Translations under genes and position numbers: made by a program | Source of the DNA: Piper betle | Lineage: Eukaryota; Streptophyta; Magnoliopsida; Piperales; Piperaceae | Assembly: GCA_033002965.1 (NCBI GenBank) | Contig: JAURVB010012643.1 | Span: 1-64,000 of the forward strand | Direction: 5' to 3' | DNA length: 64,000 nt | Notes under the pieces: model-generated | The model's database searches: none | The model's input: only the letters and a program-made list of their open reading frames with translations | Told to the model about the DNA's origin: nothing | Shown here: positions 32,700 to 46,900 of the stretch, in pieces | How positions within the stretch are numbered: position 1 is the first letter of the stretch | Layout: each line of letters starts with the position of its first letter

Positions 32700-35600
32700 A
32701 ACAAAATGATGGTGCAAACAAGAACCCACATGCAACAGGTAACAAAAACCAGATGGGCATGACAACAAGAAGAGAAAAAAGAAGAGAGAGAAATAGTGAA
32801 CGAGGGATTAAAAGAAGATGGTGGTCAAGGCCACGAGAGAAGAAACTCCAAATGAATCTTCTCTCAACTCTTCTTTGTGTTTGACTTTGCTATCTGATCT
32901 TCTATCTGCCACAATTTGGTGGAGTTTCCCCTAACATGGCCAACTTGTCTGCTCAACCAACACGCATAGATGTTCATATATCTTATCCTCAATCCATTCC
33001 TCCACTGCAAACAATCTTATTCAAAGATCACGTAAGCCATTTTCTTTGCAGTTAATTAAAAGTTTACATGTTTCACGTCAAGGTTTCTTTTTTCAAAATA
33101 ATTTTCTTCGAATGATAAATCTTAACATGTTTCACGTCAATGCCCGACCAAATCAAGCATCACCAACAAATCTCCTGCCCTATACATACAAGAAAGGAAT
33201 TCAAAATTGAAGAAGCCACATGCAGAGGACAGAGTACTTGGCTTGATCTCTTGGCCTAAATTTTGTGATTTATGACCCATTTCAAGAATTGGGCAACGGC
33301 CAATGGAGAGAAAGACTTAATAAATGATGAATCGAAATGACTCATGCATATGCGACATTGGGGAAAAATTATTGATAGTGATTTCTTAGAAAATAACAAG
33401 ATTAAAATATCAAAACCGCCGTAGAATTAGAACTGTAGTTTTAAAATCTTTGTTACTAATAAAAGCTCTCTACGTCAACTCTTTCATGGCTTCTTGAATT
33501 AAATTTCATAATGACTCCTTTCTAATTTACTTTTATTAATAAAAATAAAACTAAATACTAGCCTTAGGTTTATTCTTTTATACATAGATAAAAAATAATA
33601 AAAAAATGCTAGGATGAGAATTTGAGTATCTAAAAACCCGTAGTTACACCGTTAGATATAGATCAACCGTGATCATACTTTTGCTTTAGGAATTATCATC
33701 ACTATTAACTCATATCCAACACACTAGGTTTTTTTTAAGTTCTCAAGTTTTCAGTCTATCCTTCCTCTATGTACTTAAAAGTAGTAATAGAAGATTTTGT
33801 CAATTAAAATATCAACAAAAATAAAAAGTAATAAATTAAAGTATTATATTATATCGTGTCATTCAATTAAGATTTATTTTTAAAGTCAGAGTTAATTAAA
33901 ATTTATATCTAATGTACTTAAATTATTATAATTTATTTTATTATTTGACAAGAGTTTATCTATAAAATTTAAATTAAAGTTTATCTATGATATAAGTCGT
34001 CCATGACACTAAATCTTGCCTAGTAGATTTTATGATTGACTTTCCAATTAGTCAAATAATAAAAGTTATTAAAACATATTTTTTCTTCTGTGATTTTAAA
34101 GCAATATAAATTAATATATTTATCAATTTGAAGAGGCAAAAGAGTAATCTATACTAATTTTATATACCTTTTCATTTATTTTATTTTAATTTAAGAAATA
34201 CAATAAATGACTCAAAGTTTGCATAGAACTGAGTTGAGTCCACTGGATGGTATACGCTGACTCGAGTTTGAGTTCGAGTTGTTAACATATGGTTAGACTA
34301 TCTCCATAATGTTCTTAAGAGAAAATATCAAAGTTGTATCAAGCTTATATATTAATGTGGGGAGTCTTGGTGCAAGTTGACTGGGGTTGCTAATTGAGCA
34401 AGCTGCCTTGTGAACTACTTTCTACTTTATAATCGAGTTAATTTTGAGCTCCCAAATAAGTTAGTTTTGAACTCTTCAAAATTAAACAGTTTAAGTATAT
34501 TCAAACTCGAGTCGAGTTCGAACAACATAAAAATGTTCGAGTCGATTTTCAATATATATATATATACTATTAAGATTCGTTCGATCTCAAGTCGAATTCA
34601 AACTAACTTCGAATTATTCAAGTCGAGTTCGACCACATGCTGAGTTCGGCCCACTTGTTCGTTCAACAACCCTAAAGTTGACTCCGTGTAACGAAAAGAA
34701 TGAGGGATTCGAGTAGTGAAACCAGACTTTTGCAAAATTTAGCTTTAGGGTGCTAGACATGGAACGAGGCTCCCCCAAGGGTTCGGCTGCTAAATGTAGA
34801 ACCAGGCTCCTGCAAAATCTAAGGGTTAGGCTGCTACAATATACCCTATGCAGTTTGATATTTTCCTCAATTATCATTTAATTGATTGCAGAGTACATAA
34901 ACATGATGTAATGGGATAGCCGTGTAATGGGATAGCCAAATTATTATAGGCTATAAAAAGGGAGATTAATTAAATTCTTCTATGAACTCTTGGAAATTTT
35001 GCTGAAACTCCCTCGAAATGCCATCTGCATAAGGAAGCTTTACATAAAATACAAATGGCAGCTAGCTCCATTGATTAAATTCCAAACATTATAAAACTAT
35101 GCAACTTGATAATAATCTTGTACAAGTAAGCTTTTTCATATAAACATGCCAATTGGTAATTAGTGGGTTCCTTTCTTGGAAAATTAAAACTGTAGAGGTT
35201 AAAATTTTATGTGAAAACGATCCCAAAAATTACTTGCTTCCGAGAATTTATTAGTCTTGAGTCTTTAATACAAGATTATTTGTCTTTAGACTAAAATATT
35301 TTCTAATAACTTATATCTAAGATACAATGTATTCTTCTTCTTGAGAGTGAATACGACAATTAAATAAGTCTTCAATTTCTTATCACACGTAAGAACAAAG
35401 TCAAATTTTATTTTAAAATTGTTAAATTTGTTTCGCATTAATCGTAGATGAGGTTATGATTTATATATAGGCTAATGAAAAAATCTTATTTATTAAATTA
35501 ACCTTTGAATTACTAGAGACTTATGACATTTATTGTAAGCCTTTTTTAGAGGACCAACATAAAATCAAGTTTTCTTTCTAAAAACTCAATACAAAATCAT

Positions 35601-37909
35601 GGAGACAATGTGGGGAATAAGAAGGCCCGAAGTGTTTTCCTCCAGAAAGCCTAGCTTATATAAAGAAAACAACAAAGCAATGTGACCCAAATGACAAGGT
35701 TTGACGGCGCCCCGGCGCTCACAGTATTAAAACAATATTAACACCTTCTATAAGCAAACGACCTAATACTCAAAATATCAAAAATTTTATATAATTAGTA
35801 TTTATAAAGTTTGCTCCTCATACAAAATTTCGAACTGGCGTAGAGCTCTATCTTGCTTGAATCGAATTTTGAATACAAACAAGTGCAATTAACTTGACTC
35901 GACAAGACTCAATTCAAGTAGCAGCACAAGAGATCTAAGGATCCCGAAGGTGATTAGGCGGTGGACCCAATAGCAATGTTGGTGTAAATCTATTACTTTG
36001 CCTAATCAGCTGGGTTAGCGGTTCTTTTATTTGTCAAAGCCATGCAAATAAAGAAATGAATTACGTCCTTTTCAGTTCGGCTTAAAAAATGGTCCAAAAG
36101 ATTTTTAAGAATGAAGTAAAGGTATCAAGCATGTAAACCTACCTTGAAACAGATGGACACGAAATCTTGGGTGGGCAATGTTGATTATTGATTATGTGTT
36201 AGTAGGGAGAGAATTAGATGATGATGGAAATGTTGTCGATGTAGATTCTGGGAAGAAAATTGCATTCGTTTACATCGTCATAATTGTGAAGATATTTGCT
36301 AGTGTGGATAACATTGTCAAATTGTAAGCAATATTTTGGAATTGATTTGTGAAACATAAAATAAAACTAATATTTTGCCATTTTTTTCAGGTTTACACGA
36401 GATGCTCCAACCTATTAGTTTTTTTAATTTAAAATACTTAAATTTTATTTCCCAATGATGACTGAAAATGTTTTGAAACATTTGGCGGGCACATAATTAT
36501 CTTAAATTAATACTGAAAATCCAGCTGCATTTTGTAAGTTTATGAAGTGAATTGGTCATGTTTATCTACACTTGCCTAATAATTTGTTGGTGAAGTGTCA
36601 TCCAAAGGAGATAGAGTTAGGAAGTAGAAATGAGTGGATTGGTTCTTAGAATTAACTGATTAAGAAAGGAGTTAGTTGACACCTCTCCTATAGGCTGCAT
36701 AAAATGAATAAAAAAACAAAAAGATAATGCCAGAACTACTTACATTAGGAGAGAAGGGTGGTTTTTTTTAAAAAAAATCCAAATACCATAAAATGATAGG
36801 AAACGTTAAACACTAGGCATCAAACTGAGCTTGAATGACCCTCTTAAGACAAGAAACACGTTTGATTCAAAATGAAAAGAACAAAACTTATATTCTGGTA
36901 TAAAAGTTACAGATAAGAGAAGAGAAATTAATTAGTCCATTGGAGAGCAATTCTAATTACAAGTCATCACCAACTTTAGGTGAGTATATAGTTATTCTTC
37001 AAAATTCAATATCGTAATTAGATAATATAAGATTGATATTTCCAAATGACTTGGAATTTGCTACGACCCCTACTTTTGCCGTTCTATTTCCCCGTTTTAA
37101 ATGTTACGTTCACCGGACCAAAAGTCAACTTATCCGCACTCTCAGCTAGAAATTTACCTCGAACGAATTTTGGCCTTAAGCCTTGAATATTTTTTTAAAA
37201 TAAACTGACAAAAGCTACGAAGGCAAAAAAATTGGTGTGAGCACGAAGCACCTTCCTCTTCTTACCTCTGCAACAGAACATCTTGGGGGCTATCATAAGA
37301 TTCATAACCAATATTACCAGATCAGATTTGAACAATAATGGTGGTTTAGGGCAGAATCCACAATGAGTGTGTCAAGCGCACGATGGAAGAGTTACACTTA
37401 CCTTCCTCCGTTGTAGGAGTCGTCGCTGCAAAGCTCCATTATTCATCTGACAGAATCCTAATTGCGATTCGCTAAATTCCCATCACATTAGAGCTAAACA
37501 CTATTCCCGATGCCGTTCCACAGCATAGTCCTGGTGGGAACGGAATGCAACACTTAGTAGTACCCAATTTGATTGTCGGAAACAAACTCAAACAAGACGA
37601 GGTTATTTTAATTTTGTTGATAGCAGAAACATGTAAGTTCACACATCTTTCTATGTAGCCTCTCATCTTGATGAGAAATGTTGCATGCTTCCTGTCCAAG
37701 GAGACATATATTACATGGAGGGCACTGTCTTCATATGGTCTGAATCTATATGCTGAAGGAACATAGATAGCCCAAGTTCATATTCATAACAATAATATAT
37801 CTGCAGCACATTTACCACCATCACAATTCTTCACAAGTTCAGTTCCACACATGGCTAACTTTCCTTTTGGGGCCCCACTTCAGGCAGCAGCATGCTTAGA
37901 GAGACTGAT
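32700..37909. other. Intergenic DNA between the membrane-protein and NQR-type genes
   Basis: The right part should hold the NQR-type 3' UTR and the left part the promoter and 5' UTR of the membrane-protein gene. The only feature I can define is the 293-bp hAT-type element at 34382. The segment 36160-36660 has some codon-like stretches on the plus strand, but no family is recognisable. The rest is AT-rich. Confidence 0.4.
34382..34674. mobile_element. Small non-autonomous hAT element with perfect 8-bp duplication
   Basis: The element begins TGGGGTTGCTAATTGAGC and ends with the inverted counterpart (minus strand TAGGGTTGTTGAACGA). It is flanked on both sides by AAGTTGAC (34374-34381 and 34675-34682), a perfect 8-bp target duplication. 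The interior has TCGAGTTCGA-type repeats like those of the element at 3122-3701, so the two belong to one family. It has no coding capacity. Confidence 0.8.
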
Positions 37910-40900
37910 TTACAGTTTGGACAACTGTTGGCTGAATTTGGGGTCGACACATACGATGACCTATAGAATTATCGGTTCATGAAGGCTGCTGCTGGGCAAT
38001 TTTATGCTAATTAAAAAACATAGTAGAAAGAACTTCGGCTTTTTCATACCTTGCCAAAGCTTTTACCAGAATGGAGATATTCAACAGCATCTGCCACAGA
38101 ATTAAGGCCCAAAAATTGCTTTGGATCCATAGAGACCTGCAAGAATAGCAGGCATTGAGCACAAATAAAGTCTCCTTATCTTTAATTACTCGTTATAAAA
38201 TCAAGACAAGTACTCAAATGGCAATGAGTGTCATTCTGGAAAGAGTGGGGCTTATTATACTTGGAAAAAATTATCAGAACGAGATGGCACAGGTTTTCTA
38301 AATCAGGGATATGGTTAAATCAGTTGACTTAAAGTTCAAACCAGAGGGTTATTGTTCATAAAAACGATTTTGTCTCAGACTCAGATATTTTACAGCATCA
38401 CTGGAGCACAAATTAGGAAGTGTCAGACTTAGTATGAAAAAGCAGAAAATCTGGCCTCACTTTGAAATAGGATTTACAAGCAGTATTAAAACTCCCGATC
38501 ATGCATACAGATATATGGGACAACAAGTATGCAAACACTCAAATCAACTAACAACAATGGCAAGCTAGCAAGAATGTACCCATTATTGTACACAATATAA
38601 AGTGGTTCTGCCAAAAGCTTACCGTCACAAAAACACCAATATATTCACCATGACGAATATGCTAAATACAAGAGATAACCAGAGGACTAGTTTTCAAATG
38701 CATTAATGATTATGTTTTAATCAGATTAGTTCTGATACAATTATAATAACAGATACTTTCAAAGATTATTTTTTTATAATAATCATAAAGTTTGAGCAAT
38801 GATATATTAGTGTATATTTTAATTACACTAGTAGCCATGATCATCAAGGAATAATTAGCTAATAAATGTATTAAAGAACCTTTAATAAACATGCATTTTG
38901 TTATATATTAGAATTGCTCAAATTATTCTTTCTAGTTTAACTCTTTTTGTGAGTTGATTATGGTTGCATGAATCGGAATCGGAATCGGAATCGGTTTTCC
39001 AGGGAGTCGGAATCGGAATCGGAATCGGTCTGAATCGGCTAAGAATCGGTTCAGTTGAATTGGTCCAAATTAATTTAATCGGTCATATATAATAATTTGA
39101 CAATTTATAAATATAATTATATTAAAATTGGGTATTGATGTTATTTTGATATTATTCTGTGTATTATAGTTTCTGATATTTTTAAATATTTTTTAAGATT
39201 TTTTTAAATTATTTAGAATTAATTATTATTTTTGACTCGAGTTAGACTCGAGTCAACTTTTAATTACGAGAATGTCACTCTTTACCCCCGCCGCAGCCGC
39301 AGCTGCCGGCCCGATCGGCGGCGAGTCTCGCGACGGCGATGTCGGAGGATGTCAGCAGCCCGGTCGGACGAACAGTCGGCCGCCCGCAGCCTGCGGCGAG
39401 GCGGCCCGGAGCCGGCAGCGAGTCGGCGGCGATTCGTGCGTCACAGCCCGATTCGGTCCGGCCACACGTCGGCGGCGACGTTGTGAGGTCGGCGGCGAGG
39501 TCGGTAGCCCGGTCGGCGGCGAGCCCGGAGTCGGGGAGCACGGCGGAGGGTGGAAACGGGGTGGCAGCGGGCGGACGGGCGGCGGCGGCGTGGGGGGAGC
39601 GGGTTTGATTTTAGGTTTTTAAAATCCAAATTACCATTTTACCCATGCTTAAATAATTTAATAAAAATCATACCTAGGGTATTTTAGTAATTTCATAAAA
39701 AAACTGATTCCGATTTAAATCGGCCGATTCCGATTCCAAGTTAAATCGGTCGGAATCGGCCGAGTCGGCCTCCGAAATCGGATCGGCGTGATGCCGATCC
39801 GATTTAAATCGGCCGATTCCGCACGAAATCGGCCAATTCGTGCATCATGGGAGTTGATAACTAAAACCAGACTTCGATAAGATTAAATCATTTTGACATC
39901 TAAACCCTATAGTTAAGGGAAGGCACTAACTAAACCATATTTATTGGTTAATTTATTCAGACAATTTGGTATTTAAACAATTTTGCATCATTATGAAGTA
40001 TTTTATTGCTTTTATTATTTTTGACAAACAACTGAAAATATAAGAAATACCAAATATATATTGTACATGGTGATAGACTTTTTTTACTCTAATTAGTTTA
40101 GAGAAATAATGTAAAAATAAGGATGATTGTTTATTTACTAAAATGTTTTATAAATTTCTTGACAAACTAGAGTTGCCAAAATTAAGAATAAAATCCTTAT
40201 TTAGGGGTTAAGTTATCATTACATGATATGATTTTTTATTTTTTATTCTTGAAAATGTCCTATTAAGTGAGGACAAAGATACTTAACGAAATGCTTTCGT
40301 ATCAATAATTTCTCGTGATGCATACTAAACAAAGGCTTTGTGTTTTAGTCTTAGCTGGATGATGACTTTAAAAGTTGTACATTTATGTTAACGTCTCAAC
40401 TTTTTTCAAAAGGTTGAATAATAATATTTATCCTTTATAGATATTTGAACTCTCTTTTTTAACATTTTGTGATAGTATTTGAGATGATGAAGTTATATAT
40501 ATTTGATGATGTGTTCGTTAAAACTTGTAATGATTTTGCATGTATGTTCATTACACAGAGAATAATATGTCAAATGAGATGAATGACTCTCACACTGAAT
40601 ATTAGCATCTAGTGCTTGAGTAACATTGAGAAATGAGACATCAGAACTTGAAGTTGCGTATGTTGCCTCAATAAAAGATTGAGATGCAACTATTTTCGAA
40701 AATAATCGATGTGGTTTCCCGCAATCATAATCCTATCTAACCAAACATGAGACTTAGACAATTGCATTAGTTATAATTGTGCTAATTGTCTCATGTCAAT
40801 ATCCTGATTGGTAATTTGACTTAAATCTGCATGGTGTTGATAAAGGGCATACACTCTATGTGAGTGATATTTTATGTGAATATTTATCTACTATAGCATG

Positions 40901-43900
40901 TGATTCATATCACGTGTGTTATTTTAACTAATCCCCCTTCTCCACTAAGTGAGATCGTTGAAGAAGAAATGCTTCTTAGCGTCCTTAATTACTTTCAATT
41001 ATATTTGAGATAACAAAACGATGTTTCTTTTTAGTTTACTACTTGCAGTCATGATAATTCGGTGATAGAGGGCAAGTCTAAGAAAGTCATCTTTTTGTGT
41101 ATTAAAAGTAATATGAGTGTGAAAGGAAGGCTATTATTAATTGTATCTATGTTTAGACCAATATAAGGCCTTTGTGACTTAATAATATAAATACAATTAG
41201 TGAAGTAAAATAATTTGAGGGATATATGATCATCACTAATAGCTTGAGGTACAACGATTACATATAAGCTACTATGTATCCCTAACAAGTGCATAATTTA
41301 AACTTCCACATTCTGTTGTACTCACAAGTCGCACAACCTACTTCTCGTATGAAACTCTTTTAGAACACTGTCACGTCACGCATTTCATGTGCAAGTGAGA
41401 AGAATGAATATATGAAAAAGGTAGCGCCTATGATTTGGTGACACACTTTTGCCCATAATGTGGGAGTAGGAGATGTTGGATGTTATTTTGTTACGCACAA
41501 TGTGGGGTGTATCCACAATCATGTTTATCTTTTAATTGAGATATTACATGATATATCTCCTAGGATATCTTTACGTGATTCTTAGAAATTAGGGGATTTG
41601 TTGATAATATTTATCTATATATAACCCCTACACTCATGTTAGAATAAGAAGATAAGCACATTGAAGTGAAAATAGGTTTTTCCCCCATATCTCCTATGGT
41701 GTTGAAATGTAGAAATATGTCAGGTTGTGGATGTAAGGTTTCTTCCTAGTGATTAAACCTTGACCCACGTGGTGACCTTTATCAATCAATCCAATTCTGC
41801 CACAAGATAAGTTGTTATCTTATTTATATTTTATTATATATTTAACTTCTTCATCCAGAAGAACAAATGATCAAACCTCAAAAAGCCCACATGCACACGG
41901 AGAATACTGAACCCAAGCTACGGAGTAATCCAATATTATGTCCCTTACTGCATTCCCTCGTCTCCCCACTCCTTGTCCACTCCTTTCCCCTTTCTCTCTC
42001 TCCTTTTCACTTATCTCTCCCTCACTTTGGAAGTTGCCTGCATGACTCATAAGGGCCCCTCAAGTCCCTTGTATAGGGGTTCGAATGGTGGAGGAAAGTT
42101 CAATGTCTTTCACAATGGTAGGGATGGTGGACGACAGTCAACTGACTACTCCATCTTACTGTTTTCTAAACTTTCCTGACGACAATCAACATCCAATCTT
42201 TATAAGTATATTTCAGGTTTTCCTAGTTACATTAACAACGTCTAATTTGATAGTTTCTAGTTAATTGTTTACTATTCATTTCAGAGCCTTAAATTAAGAA
42301 TCTTTATTAGGAAGTTACATTACTTGGAGTCTTATTTAGTTGTTTTCCTAATTTGAGTCTAAGTCTTTCTTTGACTTTGCCCTAAACTAGAAAAGGGTCA
42401 TTCTCTTCATAAATATGTGAAGCATTGTAGGCTTATTGCCATGATCAATTGACAAGAAACAAAGTTTATTTTCTAGCTCTAAAGTTTATTATAGTTTTAG
42501 TTATCTTTCATTGCATTCTTCGTCGTGGAAGTTGAATTAAAAAACAGGAAGGTGCAAATTTGTATCATATTTCTCTATCTACCTCTAGGATTGGATCATT
42601 TTCCCAACTAGGAAGCCGATCCTACTTGAAGTTGAAGTCACAACCAAACAAATCAATTGTAATCAACCCCATCGTTAAGCAGACGGATTGTAAAAGCACG
42701 AGAATAACTATCACCATATGTAGCACTCTCCAATTTGTATGTTAAACATCTTGAAAGGAAAACAACTATCACCATATGTATATGTAAACCTTTGAAGTTG
42801 TCTTCCTTCTATTTTTTTAATGGCATAACTGGAAAGCATACTGTGCATGCCTGCACGGTGTAGTTTGCAAAACTGTAAATGTGTTATTGTATGAAAAGGA
42901 AGAAATTATGCACTTAATAGGAAGGTTTATGCTAATATTACTAAAGAAAAATACACAAAACATTAACACATTTCAAAGATTATCACCTTCAGCTTCCCAG
43001 AAGAATAGAGGTCAAAAAGTTTAACCAAATGCTCCTTCCAAAGGTGAGCATACTGAACCAGGAAAAACCAACCTGCAAAAACAGGGGGAGGGGAGACAAG
43101 GAGATAAAGTTTTTAAATACCGCAGCAATAGAAGCTTCCACAAAAACAAAACTCAAGTTAAAGTTAATAATCAAAAAGCTCATACCACTGTTTGGCTTTT
43201 TGCAAGTATCTTTTCGCAAAGTCCAACATAATTTGCAGGCATCCATCCATGCTCTCCTTGGTACTAAATATTAAACCCACTCAATTAATGGCAATAAAAT
43301 AGACACATATGGAGGACTCGTATTATTGATCACAATATCAGGATGAAATATGAAACAAATTGATTAACCATTATCATCCCAAATTCATCTTCACACTTTA
43401 CCCACACAGACCTCGGCAAGATCTTGAAAAGAATCTTTCCATGGTTGCAAGTGACCACTAGTATCCAGGCTGCTAGTAGATTAAAGAATCCAAGGATAGA
43501 ATACAAAGATAAGCTCGTAAACTTGCACACCTGGGAAATCATTCCAACAACAACAAGCCGCCCAAAGATGGACAATGCATTGAGGCATAGATCAAACATC
43601 TTCCCGCCAACAGATTCATAGACAATGTCAACCCCCTTCGGGAATTCTTTCTTCAAAACCTGCAGTAAAAAATAATTACATTTATATAGCATTCAAGAAA
43701 CTCAGTCAACCCTGTTTCAGTAACAAAGTGAACCACTACAAGAAGAAAACTCGAAGGCATGCTTCCAAGAGCAACCTGATTAGTAAGTTTTAATTTTGCC
43801 ATTTACACAATAAATGTCTACTAAATTATTCCATAAAAAATATATTAGACGATAGATTGTAATCATTTATAAATGAAAGGGCGATTTGCCAAAAACGGTA

Positions 43901-46900
43901 GCAGCAAAGTTGTATGCCACACTATTCCCTACAGAACCGACCACAACAGGTTTAATTTAGTAAAACAAGGGACAACATTGAAAGACCATCCAGTGTCACG
44001 GGGCTAAGATCAGAGAGGCCATTTTCCTCCCCTTCCTGCACTCACAAGTGTGAACTTAGAAAACTTCTAATGCAAAATTATGTGAAGGAGCTAAGTGGGA
44101 CCAGTTTCACATGTTTAGGAGATTTGAGGCATATCAGGAGCTGCATCATACCTCTCGTATTATATTGCAAATATATATATATAAAGAGAGAGCCGATTGG
44201 GTGAGCGACTCAAGTTCAGTCTAGGCCATCCGATTACAAGGATGGCCCAAATTTATTCTTTTTAAAAAAATACAAAAAACAAAAAACCTGCCAGATACAG
44301 CTGCTCGCGGTCGAACTGGCCGTGTGGCAACCACAAAGGAGGGGTGGGTTTTTTTTTCCTTTGTATTATATTTGGGCCATCCTTATGATCGGACGGCCCA
44401 TATTAGAATTCGGCGCAAAAACTCTCTCTGCCTCTAGCTAAGAAAAACTTTTTTCATATATATATCAGAAAGGTATTTTCCAACTGCAGGACATCAATGT
44501 TTTACGACATAAATTTAGCACTCATACTAGTAAAAGTCAGGGCTTTGTAGCCAAATAATGAAAAAAGGAGTGTCACATGCGTACATCCTTTATATCTTCT
44601 TTTAGGTAGTCTATGACACGGTCAACTCCAAGATCTCTGAGAAGTTCAGCCTTTTTAGCACCACCACATGTCGCAACAACCTTATTTCCTGCCAACTTTG
44701 CCAGCTGTGAATCAACACAGTTCATGGATTGGCAATTTAAAAATATATATATTATTAGAAGAATAACACATCAGAAATCTACCCAATCAAGTGTTGAAGA
44801 ACTATAATTCTTTCCTTACTTTTTGTACCAACTATTAAAAAGTGTTTTCCCTTACTTGCTGCGTCAAAACTAAATCACAGGTTTCTGATAAAAGATGATC
44901 AGACACCATGGCGTTAGCCATACCTGCACTGCAAACTGTCCTGTGCCACCAGCAGCGGCTGTTACAAGAACCACCTTTCCGGACTCCATTTGAGCTGCCT
45001 GTAAGTATAGCTAATTAGATTTGATGATTAGCTAGAGAAACTATCTATATTCATAAAACAATGAAAAAGACAAACCTTCTCCAATGCAATGGAAGCTGTG
45101 AGTCCTGATGTCAACATGGCTACTACCTCAGGATCAGGTCTAGGGATAGGAAGAATGTGTTTTGAGTGGACCTACATTCAAATATTATTCAATTTTGCCT
45201 TCAAAAATAATCAGACAATATTTACACACAGTAAATGAACAGGTTACATAATATTTAACTAGAAATTGACAACTAGCTACGGTAGTATTTATCAGAGGCC
45301 AGCCATGACAGAAATCACTGAATGCTGGCCGGAAGTGAACAACTGAACGCATGTGACACACAATAAGATAAAAGAAAATAAATTCAAAAAATAGCAAGTA
45401 TTCCTATGATTGCAGCCTACCAGAACGTATTCAGCATAGCTTCCAAAAGTCATAATTGCAACAGGAGTGCCTATCTTCAAATCATAAACAGAATCCCCTA
45501 TTGCAGCAATTAACCCTACAGCCTGCAATTCAATAGTTGTAATTTGTAAGCCACATGCATTCAAGAAACACCCAAAAATGTATCAAAAATTTGGAAAGGT
45601 AGAACTTTACACTCACAGTCCATTTGGCTGGCATGAAAGAAATGTAAAATATAAGAAAATTATAAGCGATTGACCCCAAAAAAAGTAGCATATCTTCATT
45701 GTATTGAATTGAAAAGTAGTGTAGATTCAACTTTAGTAAAAATGATCATGATTTCCTCCAAGCGGTCTTCAATGTGAACTTTTACATGCATTTAGAGAGA
45801 AAAAGTAGAAAATCTTTTTACACATAAGGAACCACTTGGAGAAAAACACGATCGCTTATCATCATCATCCGCCTACTCCCAAAGAATTGAGGTCGGAGGT
45901 ACAACTTCTTTCTTTCCACTTCATCTTGTCGTAGGCTATATTAATGCTTAGCTCTAATTGTTCCATATCCATTCTGAGTGTCTTGATCCATGTTCTTTTT
46001 ATCCTACCACGTCCTCCTTTAATATAATGACAAAAAGACACGGTACATCTTTCAATATTGGCATTTGAAGGGCGTTTTTGCACATTCCCAAATCAATGCG
46101 ACCTGTGTTCTCTTTCTTTTCTCCTTGATTGGTATCACCTTTAGTTGTGCTCATAAGGTATTGTTAGAGATTCGATCTTTAAGGCTTTTTCCACACATCC
46201 ATCTCAACATCTGCATTTCAACTATTCTCATTATGTCAATATGTATTTGCTTAGTTGCCCAACATTTTGTCCTATAAAGTACTACTGGGAGAAAATAGTT
46301 ATATAAAATTTACCCTTCAATTTCATAGGGATTTGTTTATCACGGAGCACCCTATAAACAACTCTACATTTTAACCAACTGCAATCCTATGCTTGGCATC
46401 CTCATCAATGTCCCATCTGCATATAGCATAGAGTCAAGGTACTTAAAATGCCCCTTCTACAGCAACTCGAGATTCTCTAAATAGATAAAAAGGATCCTCT
46501 CTCTTATTGGTCCCACAAATTATATTTCATGTACCCTGTTTTTACTCGACTAATCCTTAAGCCTTATGTTTCTAGGGTATTTATCCATAAATTCAACTTA
46601 TCCTCAACTCCTTCCTTAGAAATATCAATCAACACAACGTTAACAGCAAAGGGCATATATCATGGAGCATCATCTTGAATATTATGAGTCAGTTCATCCA
46701 TCATAAGAGCGAAGAGTTACCCAAAGAAGACTCAAATGTAAACCAACTTCCACTAAAAAATCTTTTGTTTTGCCTATCAAAGTCTTCACACAGGTACTAC
46801 CATCAGCATACATATCTTTAAGGAGTTCAATATATAGATTCCTTGAGACTCTTTCATTTATTTTTTCTAAGTCAATGAACTCCATATATAAATTCCTTTT

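Noticed and set aside
37395..37445. Exon-like piece on the minus strand (short ATG frame followed by GTAAGTG)
   Set aside because: Only about 15 codons with no partner exon that continues the frame. It could be a 5' UTR exon, but nothing supports it.
39232..39629. Several Arg/Ala-rich ORFs on both strands
   Set aside because: They lie in the GC-rich core of a non-autonomous hAT element and show no domain or conserved frame.
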